A stretch of 64,000 bases of DNA, from positions 10,105,845 through 10,169,844 of the forward strand of contig JAQFVV010000027.1 of NCBI GenBank assembly GCA_028023455.1. The letters are read 5' to 3'. Made by a program: the position numbers and the translations under genes. This DNA comes from Epiperipatus broadwayi (Eukaryota > Onychophora > Udeonychophora > Euonychophora > Peripatidae). Positions 12,600 through 24,719 of this stretch are shown piece by piece. Under the pieces are notes generated by a model that saw only the letters and a list, made by a program, of their open reading frames with translations, had not been told where the DNA came from and searched no databases. The stretch's first letter is position 1; the number at the start of each line of letters is the position of its first letter.

Positions 12600-12905
12600 T
12601 ATTTAAAAAACCCAAGGTCACCATAATATATATAAACTGAACTACTTTCAGATCTATAAAACTATGCAAGCACGTAGATATGGATTGAAAAAAAAAAATC
12701 TTCAATTTGGGCTGGTAGTTTGATAATATAGCAAAAATTAAAAAATGGATTTTGGAAGATAAATGCATTAGATCTAAAAGATCCAAATGCACTGTTCAAA
12801 AAAATATCCAAAAAGTTCATCATTGATAAAAGCCATAAGTTAGAAACTAGTCTGGAGATACCTGAATGGGACAACCTGCATAAGGATTTATTAAGCATTA
12901 ACATG
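12600..12905 (-). repeat. Family B repeat, longer copy
   Basis: This is a more complete minus-strand copy. It starts with accataatatatataaactg, has the internal gcaagcacgtagatatgg and gggctggtagtttgataat blocks, and ends with gataaaagccataagttaga, gtctggagatacctgaatgg and taaggatttattaagc. Confidence 0.6.
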
Positions 12906-14555
12906 AAGGACTTAATTAATTACTAAATGTTATACTAGATGGCACTGAAGTACAAACTATAGAAGAATTTCCTAATGAACAGCACTGTGTAAGCTAAGGT
13001 CATATAATGTTTAGTTGGTCAAAGGAGTAGCTGTAAGAGGATTAAGGAATAAATAAAGGAACGATAATTGCTTAAAAGATCATGAGACATTCCAGTGCTA
13101 AACACAAATTTCGATTCAAGAATCTTTAGTTCTTGAGTCCACCATTATGCTAAACTATTTAGTACAATAAGGAATATAAAACTTTAAGAATGGATAAGAT
13201 ATAAACTTGGGCACATGGTGAGAAAAAATATTTCAATAACAAATATATAAAATATCAAAACAAAAAAAATGGCTTCCTTTAAAAATACTAGTACAGTATA
13301 TAAACCTCTTAATATAAGTTTTACACATGGATAGAAAACTAGCAGTAATCGAGAGAACAGTATCCATAATAAATAAAACTTTAGTAAAAGTGTATGCAAA
13401 AATATAAAACTACTAACAATATTTTACATAATCCTCAGTATGTGTTTTATTATATGAAACTAATGTAGACAATAAGGGAGACTGAAAATGACGCTTTAAA
13501 AACAATTCTCACCAAAACATAATAAAAATAATAGGAATAACAATATAAAAAGTAATCTTTTTTTATTATTGAAGAATGGAATATATTAACTCAAAATTTA
13601 ACATATATATATACAAAGGAGTCTACTATAATGTATTAACTGGTTCCAGAATACCGTTTGTCGTAGTGTACATTGACAAACATGTATCTATCGCCTAAAC
13701 CAAAGTTACTACCAAACAACCATTAATACAGGAAAAATCAAAAATATAGATGAAAAAAAAAATATAATGTTTTGATTACTGCACATATAGTATAGTTAAT
13801 TTTTAATGTAAATAAAAATTCATCTTTTAAAAGCATAAAACTAAAATATAAACAAACTTTCGTATCTTCATAAAAATTCACAGATTGTTGATTTCAGATA
13901 TTTTTGGCACAAGATAATATTCAGAAGTGGTCCTATTTGTGATAAAAGCTTCTGCATGCCTTACAACAATTTGCAATCCAGTTCTTTTCCTGAATCTACC
14001 CATATTTTATTGGCACAAACTCCCTATTAGAAATAGCACTTGCATAAAAAATTTCAACAATTGCTTAATTTTTTCTAGCTATTACCTGCCATTTGCATAT
14101 GATTGTCCTCATTAGCGAAAAAGTGTTCCATTAAATTATAGCACTTGTCATTTTCTTTTTATTAATCCACGGCAGCAAAAGATTTTACATTGCTCCTATA
14201 ATGTTACAATCTGAACCTGCTCAAATTGCAAATCTTTTTCATTATCTGTCGCTTTTTGCCATTTTTAAAAATGACTGATGTTTAATATACCATATTCAGA
14301 ATTTAAATCACCAACCATTTTACAGTTTTGTCTTTCAGAAATGATATTTTCCCCAACTCAATATAGATCAATAAACTTTTATTCAATTTATTTTCTCCGG
14401 ATCAAATCTTGTAACTCAATTTTCACCCACTCACCAATTTCCAATCTAATTGAAGCTTTGCACACCTATGTATTCTCAATGACAATATATTTCTTTAGAA
14501 TTTGCAAACAATTTTAGCAAAAAATTAGTGATAACCAAACTTTTTAATTTTGATG
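12906..14555. other. AT-rich stretch without recognised feature
   Basis: No gene, repeat or RNA I can support. Short open frames are within the expectation for this base composition. Confidence 0.45.
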
Positions 14556-16440
14556 TGATATGATGGATTGTGGCTTCTCCTTAAACGAAGTCAAAAATAT
14601 CTCATCAATTATGCCCAGATAAACCTGTTAGTCACTTTATTTTTCATTCCCCATTCTAAGTTTTCCCACATTCTGCTCCATCCCATTTCCATAACAAAAT
14701 CTTTGTCAACTCTATGGTCTTTATATCTAAATCCCCCTTATTTTTTCCCAAACCCAATATAAAAACCAATAATTCACTTTCTGTATAATCAGTTTTTTCA
14801 TATTTATTCTTCCATAACTGCAACATATGTACCCTTTCTATTTTCAAGCATTTACATTCACTTAACAAATGCCTAATATTTTCTATTCCTTCCTTACATA
14901 ATTTACACAATAAATCACCCATATTTTTCTATTTACATGTATATTCTTATTGCTAAAGATCCCATTTGAGCCTTAAACAATAAACTACTTTCCTTACTAT
15001 TATCATATATTAAGTTGCACCTAATATTCTGTTTATTTCTATATATATTTAAACTCTTTTTACTCTCCATACTATTTCTCCATCTCTCTAACTCCCTATT
15101 CTTTATTAATAAATCTATTCTTTTATCCCATTCCTTACTACTATAACACTCAACAATCTTCTAACACAATCATCCCAACTTTTGTACAAATATACTAATA
15201 TAAATTCTTTATCCAAATCTTTTGCATACCACATTATCTTTCTCACCCATCTTGTTACCTGCCCTTTACTCATAAACCAATTAAATACTATTTTGGCTAT
15301 TCTTTTATTATCCATAAACTGCAATCTACCAAACATTTTCATTTTACTTTTTGCAACTCACATATGAAAAGTTGACCATCCCATTTCTCCTTGAATTGCC
15401 TCCCTTGCTGTCTATATATCTGCATACAATGCATGTCTTCCTACTTCCCATTGAACTTTTTCTAAATAATCTAATACCCCTTTACTAACACATAATGCAT
15501 CATTACCATATGTTAACCCTGCTACTGCAACCCCCTTCCATATAATTCTAGCTACATCATATTTATTATATGAAAACACTGTTAATTTCTTTATCAATCT
15601 CTTTCTTTTCTTTGCTTCATTTATCAATTTTTTCTCCCATTCATCCAAATAATTTTTCTGATTACTTAAAATAATTCCCAAATAACTATATCTATTTACC
15701 ACACTTAACTTAATATCTCCCAATAAAAATTCTACATCTTCTCTTTCTCCAGTATTAACCATCATTATATTTGATTTTTCTTCACTGAATTTAATCCCCA
15801 TCTCTTTACCCACCCTTGCACATCATCAGCATAACTTCCATATCTTCTCTTCTTTCTGCACACACACACACAAAAAAAGACCTGACAAAATATAACTCCC
15901 TTACCACCTATTAACGGTATCTCTATCCCTCTTCCTAATCTTTATATTGCTCTTTCCATTTCACTTAAATATAACACAAACTAAATAGGTGACATAGGGC
16001 ATCCTTGCCTTAGTCCCACCCTACTTTTAACTTTAACTGATTCAATATTCCCTAATTGATATATATAATAATTATTTTCATATAATTTCTTAATAATATC
16101 CACTAAAGCTTCATCCATTCCCAAATTTGCTAAACTTATCCATAATCTATTTCTATTTACTCTATCAGATGCCTTCTCTATATCTATAAAACTCATATAT
16201 AACTGTTTATCTGAATTTCTACTCATATCCATAAGTTGTGTAACTACAAATAAACTATTTATGGAAGAGATAAATAAACTATCTCCTATATGCCTATCTA
16301 ATCTAAAACCTCCTTGCATTTCCTCCACTACATCATTCTCTTCCATCCATTTTACAATTCTTCTAGCCACCATATATGAGAAAACTTTTTATAAAACTGA
16401 TGTTACCACTATCGGTCCATAATTATTTAACTTTCTTTGA
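14556..16440 (-). pseudogene. Non-LTR retrotransposon with C-terminal CCHC finger (LINE family 2), decayed
   Basis: Read on the minus strand from 16440 down. The RT palm starts with ARRIVKWMEENDVVEEMQGG and a FRLDRH.GDSLF-type block. Then comes FIDIEKASDR, where family members usually have AFDR, so Phe has become Ser while the catalytic Asp remains. GLRQGCPMSP follows, then an intact YADD box (rc of 15816-15830 region) and KFSEEKSNIMM. The thumb and linker include YSYLGIILSNQ and AVAGLTYGNDAL. Further on, EMGWS and KMKMFGRLQFMDNKR blocks precede a CX2CX8HX4C zinc knuckle (CKLCKEGIENIRHLLSEC). Stops and frameshifts break it into several segments. The 3' end is a CATCA-type short tandem tail. 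The 5' part (endonuclease) is missing. The clade is uncertain; it is clearly different from the RTE family here. Confidence 0.75.
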
Positions 16441-16444
16441 CTTG

Positions 16445-18055
16445 TTGAAAATTGATAGTGATCATTCAGTATTATATAAATAAAACTGAAAAGTAAAAAA
16501 TTAAAAATATAAATAAAAAAAAATTAAATCTTCTGTCCACATAAATGACCTAAAAGTAAAAAATAAATTTTCTTCGGTTTTCATGAACAATTAATTCGCA
16601 ATTCAGATTTCCAAAGATCATTTAAATAAATTTGCAAAAAATGTCCATTTTCTTGTAGGAATGCCAAAAATTGGCAAATTAATAATCTATTCATCAGATT
16701 TTAAAAAATATTTTTATCTGACAAATAGATTGGAATAGATACAAAAAAAATATAATTATTTGCAAATTTCTTTAATTGATTCTTTGGATCTCTGATTTGT
16801 GAATTATCATCTTAAACATTTTGGGATTTAGTTCTTTCAACCACTTTTATGAAAACTAAAGAAAAATTTTTTTTTTTTTAATTTTTAGTGCATGTATTTA
16901 AATAAAACCTGTTTTTGTTTTGTTTTTTTGACAGCATTTTTCACTCATAATTAAAATGAATATCTATACAAAAAAAATTAAATGGCAAAAATAACTAAAG
17001 ATTATAAAATAATTGCTGAAGAAATAAGCTTTAGTAATCAATATAATTGGACACCAAAAACCATGACAAAAATGTCTGATGCTTTATTAAAAGTTGAAAC
17101 ACTTTTTTTAGTTTTGCACTCTTGGCTTTTAATCAACCAATGGCACTCACTGTAACATTTGCTATTTCAACCAATGGCACTCATTGTAACATTTGCTATT
17201 TCAGCCAATGGCAGACATTAATTTAATCATTTCTAGATAAGCACTTAGATTTGCAACACTTTTTTGTACACTATATTCATCTTAATTTTTTTTTATATCA
17301 ATATTAATCAGATTTCAAATTTTGCTTTTACAACTCATAGCTAAAATTAATTGTTATAGTATATACACGAGAATATTTTTAAACAAAAAAAATGTAGATT
17401 TTTATCACTAGAGATAGAAAAACTGAACTAAATTGATTATTAAAGTTTAACATTTAGATGTTTGTTGATTTCATTAAATTTTCATTATGAAATTTTTTTT
17501 TCTGGTAGTAAATTTATTGAAATTTCAAAATTTGCTCTCACGACACATGGCTAAAATAAGCTATCAAACAATTATAAACAATAGTGTGTTAGGAATATAT
17601 GCATGTATGTTGAAATACATACACATTTAAAGTTATAAAAAGAAGTATGATAAATTTAAATAAAAAGTGAAATGAAAACTTATTGAAGCAGTAGATAAAA
17701 GAATGTGTTATTAGAAGATTAATTATAAACTCAGGAAACAACCTCAATTAAATTCTTAAAAAGCAAAAAAGATAAAATAATCTAAAACCAATTCAGAACT
17801 ACATTTTTGTAGAAATGGTACAGACGCTATGCAATACCTAAAGATGTTAAGGAATCAGAGATGGTGGTGAACCTAAAGGTGTGGCAAATTTTGTCAAGAC
17901 ACATGAAATTAAGATAAAAATAAAATTTTCTTTTAAACATGTGGCAATAAAAAACCTTGCAAGATCGTAATTAAAATTAAGGTGTAAAATTTGCACAAAA
18001 TAAATGTGAATCAATTTTTTCAATAAGTAATATTTGAAATATTATATTACATAGG
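16445..18055. other. AT-rich stretch with a small CCAAT-containing tandem repeat
   Basis: At 17140-17220 a roughly 33-bp unit (caaccaatggcactcaytgt aacatttgctatttc) is repeated two and a half times. Nothing else recognisable. Confidence 0.45.
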
Positions 18056-18057
18056 CC

Positions 18058-18182
18058 TACATGGTTTGGTGGAGGAGCAGAGTGGAGGTTCCGGAGTTTA
18101 AGGTTCACAATCACTTCCAGTTCTGTCACTTCCTGTGCTTCAATTTCCTAAAAACTCCTGAGCAGTAAAGACATTTGATTAT
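18058..18182 (+). repeat. tRNA-derived SINE (family T)
   Basis: The head atggtttggtggaggagcag, body gttctgtcacttcctgtgct and end actcctgagcagtaaagaca follow the family T consensus in forward orientation. Confidence 0.65.
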
Positions 18183-18274
18183 TTTTTATGTATATATTAC
18201 GCACATATATTTCAGTTAACAACAATCATTAAATTCTTATAATCTATAATTGTACATGTTTTGCCAGTAATATA

Positions 18275-18625
18275 TGTTGAGGTTTCATTATCATCATCAT
18301 TCTCAACTAGTATCGATTCATTGCAGGATAAAGATTTCTCCAACTTTAATTCAGGTTCTATGATTTCTAGACTTTCTTCTCTACATTACACCAGCAAACT
18401 TCTTCTTTCATCCTTTCATCTCATATCTGTCTTTCTAGATCATTTACAACCTCTTGGGATCCATTTTATCCTCCAACTGTCTATGTATTATCATCTCTTC
18501 TGGTAATATGTCCAGCCAAGCTCCATTTCAATCTCTTAATCATTTCAATCACATCAGTGATATTTGTTTGCTCTCTCAATCATGCATTTCATTTTCGTTC
18601 TGTTCTTGCTATTAGTAGCATACAT
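18275..18625 (-). pseudogene. RTE-type LINE 3' end relic
   Basis: It starts at the 3' tail on the left (attatcatcatcattctcaa) and reads on the minus strand through the C-terminal block (QRIDTS-like tail, then decayed RDCK... and GHIARRD-equivalent positions) up to the RTE linker (tgagagagcaaacaaatatc). It is heavily mutated, with no usable frame. Confidence 0.6.
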
Positions 18626-18682
18626 TTGAACTCCCAAGTAGTACAGCTATTTCATTATTTTTTTGTTATTGCATTGCTAAAT

Positions 18683-18962
18683 CCATATAATATTAATATC
18701 ATCTATGTTCTTCATTACTTTTTGCGATGCTTTTTTACAACCCACTATTGACAGTTTCGATTGCCCTAACAATCTTCAGAACTTACAATGCTTTTTTACA
18801 ACTCACTATTGACAGTTTCAATTGTCCTAGCAATCTTCTTCAGAACTTGTAGAAGTTCTGTAGAAGATTTCTGGGCCAATCGAAAATGCCAATAGTGAAT
18901 TGTAAAAAGCATTGTAAAAAGTCATAAAGAACATAGGTGATTTTAATATTTTTTATTTACAT
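18683..18962. repeat. Snapback repeat, family H
   Basis: The left arm (atctatgttcttcattactt ... tttttacaacycactattga cagtttcgattgccc) pairs with the right arm (ccaatcgaaaatgccaatag tgaattgtaaaaagc ... aaagaacataggtgatttt). The left arm has an internal tandem duplication of the acaaycactattgacagttt block. No coding sequence. Confidence 0.6.
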
Positions 18963-19054
18963 ATTATACAGATAAACTTCAGTCAACAATAATCATTAAA
19001 TTCTTATAATCTATAATTATAAATGTTTTTTCAGTAGTATGCACTGAGGTTTCA

Positions 19055-19135
19055 GTATCATCATCATTCTCAACAATTATAGATTCACTGTAGGATGTAC
19101 ATCTCTCTGAGTTTAATCCTAATTCTCACATCCTT
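19055..19135 (-). pseudogene. RTE-type LINE 3' tail remnant
   Basis: A short piece of the RTE 3' end on the minus strand: tatcatcatcattctcaac, then gattcactgtaggatgtaca. It abuts the CCHC LINE copy that follows. Confidence 0.45.
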
Positions 19136-19144
19136 ATTTTGTCC

Positions 19145-20368
19145 ATTTATTAAAACAGTGATGTGATGTGATGTATTATGGCTTCTCCTTAAACGAAGTC
19201 AAGAATATCTCGGCAATTATGCCCAGATAAACCTGTTAGCCACTTTCTTTTACATTCCCCACTCTAAATTTACCCATAATCTGCTCTATCCCATTTCCAC
19301 AACATAATCTTTGTCAACTCTATAACCTTTATATCTAAATCCCCCTTATCTTTTCCCAAACCCAGCATCAAAACCAATAATTCACTTTCTGTATAATCAC
19401 TCTTTTCACATTTATTTTCCACAACTTCATTATATGTACCCTTTCTGTTTTCAAACATTTACATTCAATTAACATATTTTCTATCCCTTCCTTACATAAT
19501 TTACAAAATAAATCACCCATATTTTTCCATTTACGTGTATATTCTTTTGTAACTAAAGATCCTGTTAGAGCCTTAAACAATAAACTACTTTCCTTACTAT
19601 TATCATATATTAACACACACCTAATATTATGTTTATTTCTATATATATTTAAACTCTTTTTACTCTCCATACTATTTCTCCATCTCTCTAACTCCGTAGT
19701 CTTTATTAATAAATTTATTCTTTTATCCCATTCATTACTACTATAACACTCAATAATCCTCTTAACACAATCATCCCATCTTTTGTTACTACTATAACAC
19801 TCAATAATCCTCTTAACACAATCATCCCATCTTTTGTACAAATATACTGATATAAATTCTTTATCCAAATCTTTTGCATACCGCATTACCTTTCTCACCC
19901 ATCTTGTTACCTGCCCTTTACTCATAAACCAATTAAATACTATTTTAGCTATTCTTTTATTATCCATAAACTGCAATCTACCAAACATTTTCATTTTACT
20001 TTTTGCATTTCTCATATGAAAACTTGACCATCCCATTTCTCCTTGAATTGCCTCCCTTGCTGTCCATACTTCTGCATCCAATGCATGTCTTCCTACTTCC
20101 CTTTGAGCTTTTTCTAAATAATCTAATATCTTTTTACTAACATATAATGCATCGTTACCATATGTTAACCCTGCTACTGCAACTCCTTTCCATATAATTC
20201 TAGCTACATCATATTTATTATATGAAAACACTTAATTTCTTTATCAATCCCTTTCTTTTCTTTGCTTCATTTATCAATTTTTTCTCCTATTCATCCAAAT
20301 AATTTTTCTGATTACTTAAAATAATTCCCAAATAACTATATCTATTCACCACACTTAACTTAATATCT
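19145..20368 (-). pseudogene. LINE family 2 (CCHC), second copy, 5'-truncated
   Basis: This is the same family as the 14.6-16.4 kb element and better preserved over the C-terminal half: a 287-codon open segment (20231 to 19368). It holds AVAGLTYGNDALYVSK, REVGRHALDAEVWTAREAI, KMKMFGRLQFMDNKR and GQVTRWVRKVMRYAKDLDKE. A tandem duplication of about 51 bp (19735-19835) repeats KRWDDCVKRIIECYSSN. The zinc knuckle is damaged: after CKLC the His-containing part is deleted (ENMLIECK). The 3' end carries a (TGATG)n tail. The 5' end at about 20368 runs straight into a family A repeat. Confidence 0.75.
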
Positions 20369-20855
20369 CTCCATGTAGTAGTGCCATCTAGTGCAGGCCA
20401 AAGTAATTAATGGATGCAAGAAGGTTTGTGCATAAAATCCCAATCAAGTGTCTACTCATCCAATATCCCTAGACTAGTTTTTAACTGTGGCTTTCATCAA
20501 TGAGGAGCCTTGGATCTGAAAGCACTGCATGTAGATATTAGGATCTATTAACCATCCAGCAGCCACATTTTACCTTTTTAGTCAACTATAAAGCTATGAG
20601 TTTAAAATGAAATCAATGTTTTCAATCTAAGCTCATTCACTTGCAGTCATATAGATCTGAATCCAGTTCAGTATCTACATGTTTTGGTGTCCGGTTCCTT
20701 AATAACCATAGTCACCACTATTTCATGGGAGGAATGATATTAAACTACTAAACATTATATGATCACTATTCCCTATGCTTCCACAAGTTATTAAAGCAGT
20801 GATAAATTTTCCATACAGTAATGCTACCCAGTGCAAGCCACAGTAATCAATGTTT
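20369..20855 (+). repeat. Family A repeat, unit plus second head
   Basis: Starts in arm 1 (ctctccatgtagtagtgcca), runs through gtgtctactcatccaatat, gaaagcactgcatgtagata and the long tail (gtgtccggttccttaataac). It then begins a second head (aaactactaaacattatatg), which breaks into an RTE relic at about 20855. Confidence 0.7.
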
Positions 20856-21485
20856 AGTGGTTCATCTATCCATAGCATGTGATATCTTACTAGGAATTTT
20901 ACGATCTCTTGGGTCCATTTTAAATTTCAAATGTCCATCTATTTCTACTAGTATATCCAGCCCACTTTCATTTCATTCTCTTGGCCCTTTCAATAAAATC
21001 AGTAATATTTCTTTGCTCTCACCCATGCATTTTATTTTTGACCCCTTCTTGCTATTCCTCATATGCAGCTCTCTATAGTTCATTCATTGCTTTAAAGTCT
21101 TTGTATTGCTGTTCTGTTAAGCATTCTCTTATCAGATCCACAAATAAGAAATGATAAAATACATTTGTTAAACTTCCTTTTCAAACACATCAGCATATTT
21201 CCTTTTAACTTCAAGTTATTTCTACCAAAAGCACTTCACCAAAGTTTAAATCTATGAGATTGATTTCATCCATTATATTTTAATCGTTAAGAATAATCTG
21301 ACTATGGTATTTGTAGTTGTTAACTTCCAATTTCTTCATTAACATTCTTTATTTTCTTCTTCTGAAAAAATTCGTTGAACATCAATCTTCTTAGCGCTTA
21401 TCTTTAGTCCTAATTTTTAACTTTCATCTGATACCTCTTGCAACATTTCCTAAAGCCCTGAAACATTATTTTCAAAATAATTCTC
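20856..21485 (-). pseudogene. RTE-type LINE fragment
   Basis: Minus-strand RTE sequence from the C-terminal RDCK region on the left up to the block equivalent to LQEMLQ...SDES on the right. Thumb words such as FNEC..., and the rc of tcatagattt aaac/ggtgaagtgc, are recognisable. It is full of stops. Confidence 0.6.
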
Positions 21486-21489
21486 TAAC

Positions 21490-22300
21490 ATAAGATAAAT
21501 CATAAACCAATAACTTCCTGACCTACACTATACTTTAATCTACAAACTATTTATATGGAGTATCACATTTGACCTTAATACTCTTATTAATATTTTTATT
21601 CGTTTGAATAAGTAAGATTGCGATCTCGTTTAAGAATTACATTTAAACGATTGTTTATCAATTATCTATTATTAGTAGTATTATTATTTAATTATTCTAA
21701 GTGCAAATTTAAAATGTCTGAAAGTAATATTAAAAGGTGAAAGAATAAAATAAAATAAAAATTACAAACCCCTCTCCCTTAGTAATTCTTGCTTTCTCAG
21801 ATTTATTTAGGAGTTACTTTCAGAAACCTGTCAAGTTTATAGCGTTTAACTTACCTGAAAATGGAATAAGTTAATCAAGCATGTCCATTCAACCCACGTA
21901 AACAAAACCTGTGTATTTCCATGACATGTAACATCAACGTGGGTTGGACCAACATCTACACAAAATTTATTTTAAGTATTTTTTTTTAACAATGCGATCA
22001 AAGTTATTTAAGAATTAAACTTATACATAAATATTATATTGATCTATATATAAGCGTTGAGAGCAAAGCTTTCAGGTAATCATTCCATGGCAATGCTATC
22101 TCATCCTTTTTAATAGAAGACTGACGCTGCCTGTATCATTAATGAGAGAGACGGCATATTCCTATGGGTACCAAACCGATTGTTTACGTTCAACTTAAAT
22201 TGCAGCCGACCACAAGCAATAAACAAAGAATCTGAATCACAGTGTAGAGTCAACCTGCTTTCCAATAATCCGCAGAATAATAAATGGCATATATATATTA
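21490..22300. other. Spacer with a small hairpin and an unexplained open stretch
   Basis: At 21886-21956, gtccattcaacccacgt pairs with acgtgggttggac across a loop of about 35 nt. At 22113-22329 one frame stays open for about 70 codons after an acceptor-like ctttttaatag. It has no Met, no clear donor and no recognised domain. Confidence 0.3.
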
Positions 22301-22822
22301 CTTATTTATTAGATTCGATATTGTCCATTTAATGAACAATATTTCTGTAGTGTAATTTTCACTATACCCCTCTCACACAAGACAGGGACTTGTTTTTATC
22401 CATTTTTAACACTTTCTGGAGGGACGTAATTATAAATATAAGATCAAAGATGTGAAAAAGATAAATGATCCCCAAAATGCACATTTTGTACTGAACCAGC
22501 ACTCATCAGTTGGCCCAGATCACAATTTGTTATATATACTTTTATCGGTGTAAATTGTATATAGATAGCTAATTACTGCAGATTAATTGATGTGTCAAAC
22601 TTACTGCCCTCACAACTTTGACACAAACCTCTCAGTGGAAGTATATTAATAAATTTCTATTAGTCATTCATTAGACTAGAGATTATCCACTTAATGAATA
22701 ATATTTCCATAATGTAATTTTTATTACACCGCTCTCCATTAAGTGCTTTGCTTCAAAATTTTGAGGATATTAAGTTTGACACTTATCAATTAAATTATAG
22801 TAATTGGCTATCTATATATAAA
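22300..22822. repeat. tRNA-related repeat family C with internal inverted arms
   Basis: Two blocks of related sequence (gaacaatatttctgtagtgt aatttt... and gaataatatttccataatgt aatttt...) surround a pair of inverted arms (tatatagatagctaattact ... against ... agtaattggctatctatata). The 'ctgaaccagcactcatcagt' word recurs at 55.97 and 59.08 kb, so the family is dispersed. Confidence 0.5.
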
Positions 22823-23575
22823 CCAATAAACATCACATGACCACCACTTCTTATGCTTGTGTATAACTGTTTTAAAACAGGCAAAACTCACTATACATAT
22901 GGTCACACACAGCAAGCTAGAGTAATCAATGGATAGAAGGCTTGTGCATAAAATCCCCATCTAGTGCCTACTCATCCAACATCCCCAGACTAGTTTCTGG
23001 CTTGTGGCCTTCATCCGTGAGGAGCCTTGGATCTGAGAGCATTGCACCTAGATCTTAGGATCTAATGCAACCCTCCAGCAGCTACCTTTTATCTCCATTT
23101 AACTACAAAATATGAGTCTTATCTTAATGTTTTCAATCCAAGTGCATTAGCATAAGTTATACAGTTATATGGGTCTGAACCCAGTTCAGTACCCATACAT
23201 TTTGGTGTCTTTGGTTCTTCAATTAACCATAGCCACCACTATCCTATTAGGCAGGATTGGTTTTAAGCCAATAAACATCACATGACCACCACTTCTTATG
23301 CTTGTGTATAACTGTTTTAAAACAGGTAAAACTCACTATATGTATTGCCACACACAGCAAGCTAGAGTAATCAATGGATGCCAGAAGGCTTGTACATAAA
23401 ATCCCCATCTAGTACCTATGCCTACTCATCCAACATCCCCAGACTAGTTTCTGGCTTATGGCGTTCGTCAGTGAGGAGCTTTGGATCTGAGAGCACTTCA
23501 CCTAGATCTTAGAATCTAATGCTTTGTTTATAAAAAATTATGTACTAGTATAAGAGATGGTGATCATGTGCTGCT
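22823..23575 (+). repeat. Family A tandem dimer
   Basis: Two direct units about 448 bp apart. Each begins aaaccaataaacatcacatg or aagccaataaacatcacatg, continues cttatgcttgtgtataactg and aaaacaggyaaaactcacta, and carries the arm blocks (gcctactcatccaacatccc, cctagatcttaga/gaatcta). The second unit is truncated and ends with a partial inverted head (agagatggtgatcatgtgct). Confidence 0.75.
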
Positions 23576-23579
23576 TATT

Positions 23580-23815
23580 ATTAATGCTTAGCATTGGACA
23601 AATATTAGTAATTTTTATTAGTCATTTATTGGACTAGAGATTATCCATTACAATATTTCTGTAGTGTAATTTTCCCCACACTAGTCTCACCCAAGATAGG
23701 AGGACTGATTTGTGAAGGTGTGTAATTTTAAACATATGACCAAAGACATATGAAAAAGATGTACAATCATACATCTTTTTCACGTCTTTGGTCCTATGCT
23801 TAAAACTATTAAGAA
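23580..23815. repeat. Family C fragment with hairpin
   Basis: Shares ggactagagattatccatta and atttctgtagtgtaattttc with 22.68 kb. A perfect-looking hairpin follows (ccaaagacatatgaaaaaga against tctttttcacgtctttgg, 23742-23792). Confidence 0.5.
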
Positions 23816-24340
23816 ATTACAAAATTTGACTACAAAAACCATTAGATTGAAGAAAAGTCCTTATTTAACTTTTTATCTCAAAATCTTAAAAATAATTCAA
23901 TTTCTTTGGAAGTCATTTTCCATTCTGGTGATTTCTCTTTGTACTAATCCTGCTAATGCACTTCCTCATTTACAAAAGGTTGAAATGTTAAATTATTTTT
24001 TTAAGTGCAGTACTCTATTTTCTCCTGATACAAATATATTTGGCTTTTTTATAATGTCTTCATAAAAATGGATTGTATTAATGTGAATAATGAGTAAACA
24101 ACAAAGATCTTAGCACTGTTCAATCTAATATTGATGGGCTTTAAACTATCATAATAAACTTAATCTCAGCCATTTGGTTGGACATTATTACTTTTTTGAA
24201 TGCTGTCCTATTCATTCTTATTTTCCATTATGCTGGTATCATCCAGAATTGATTAAGTACTGTAACATTTTAATTATTGCCGAGAGGTAATCTGATGAAT
24301 TCTTAAGTTAGTTAATGAGGTAATAGTCAATGAATGATTT
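23816..24340. other. Unassigned AT-rich spacer
   Basis: An 89-codon open frame (23796-24065) shows no recognisable domain and has AT-driven composition. Confidence 0.4.
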
Positions 24341-24344
24341 CCGT

Positions 24345-24685
24345 TTAGGAGTTCCTAGGACGTTTGAACACAGGAAGTGACAGGGGATAAGCTGAGACCC
24401 ATGCACTAATTTGCTACTATCTACTGCACCAAACCATATAAGGTAAGAGAATGATTTATTGCTTGAAAGTTTATTAGAAGTTCAAGCAATGGAAATGCCA
24501 AAACTAATAAAATCCACATAAACTGAGCTCCAGAATCTACCACTCTATCACTGCACCAAACCAGGTGGGACAATTAATCATGAGTGGCTTTATTGCTCGG
24601 AAGTTTGTAAAAAGTTTGAGTGCCAGAATTAGAATTAATCTGAGGACTTTACTCTCTGCCATTGTACTGAACTATGTAGGATAAT
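24345..24685 (-). repeat. Three tandem tRNA-derived SINEs (family T)
   Basis: Three consecutive minus-strand copies of about 110-120 bp each. Each ends on the right with the head signature (actgcaccaaacca, actgcaccaaaccaggt, tgtactgaactatg). Each starts on the left with cttgaaagttt/gctcggaagttt-type tails. They are head-to-tail, with no spacer beyond an AT-rich tail. Confidence 0.65.
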
Positions 24686-24719
24686 GAATTGATGAATAAT
24701 TTATAATAAATTTGTATAT

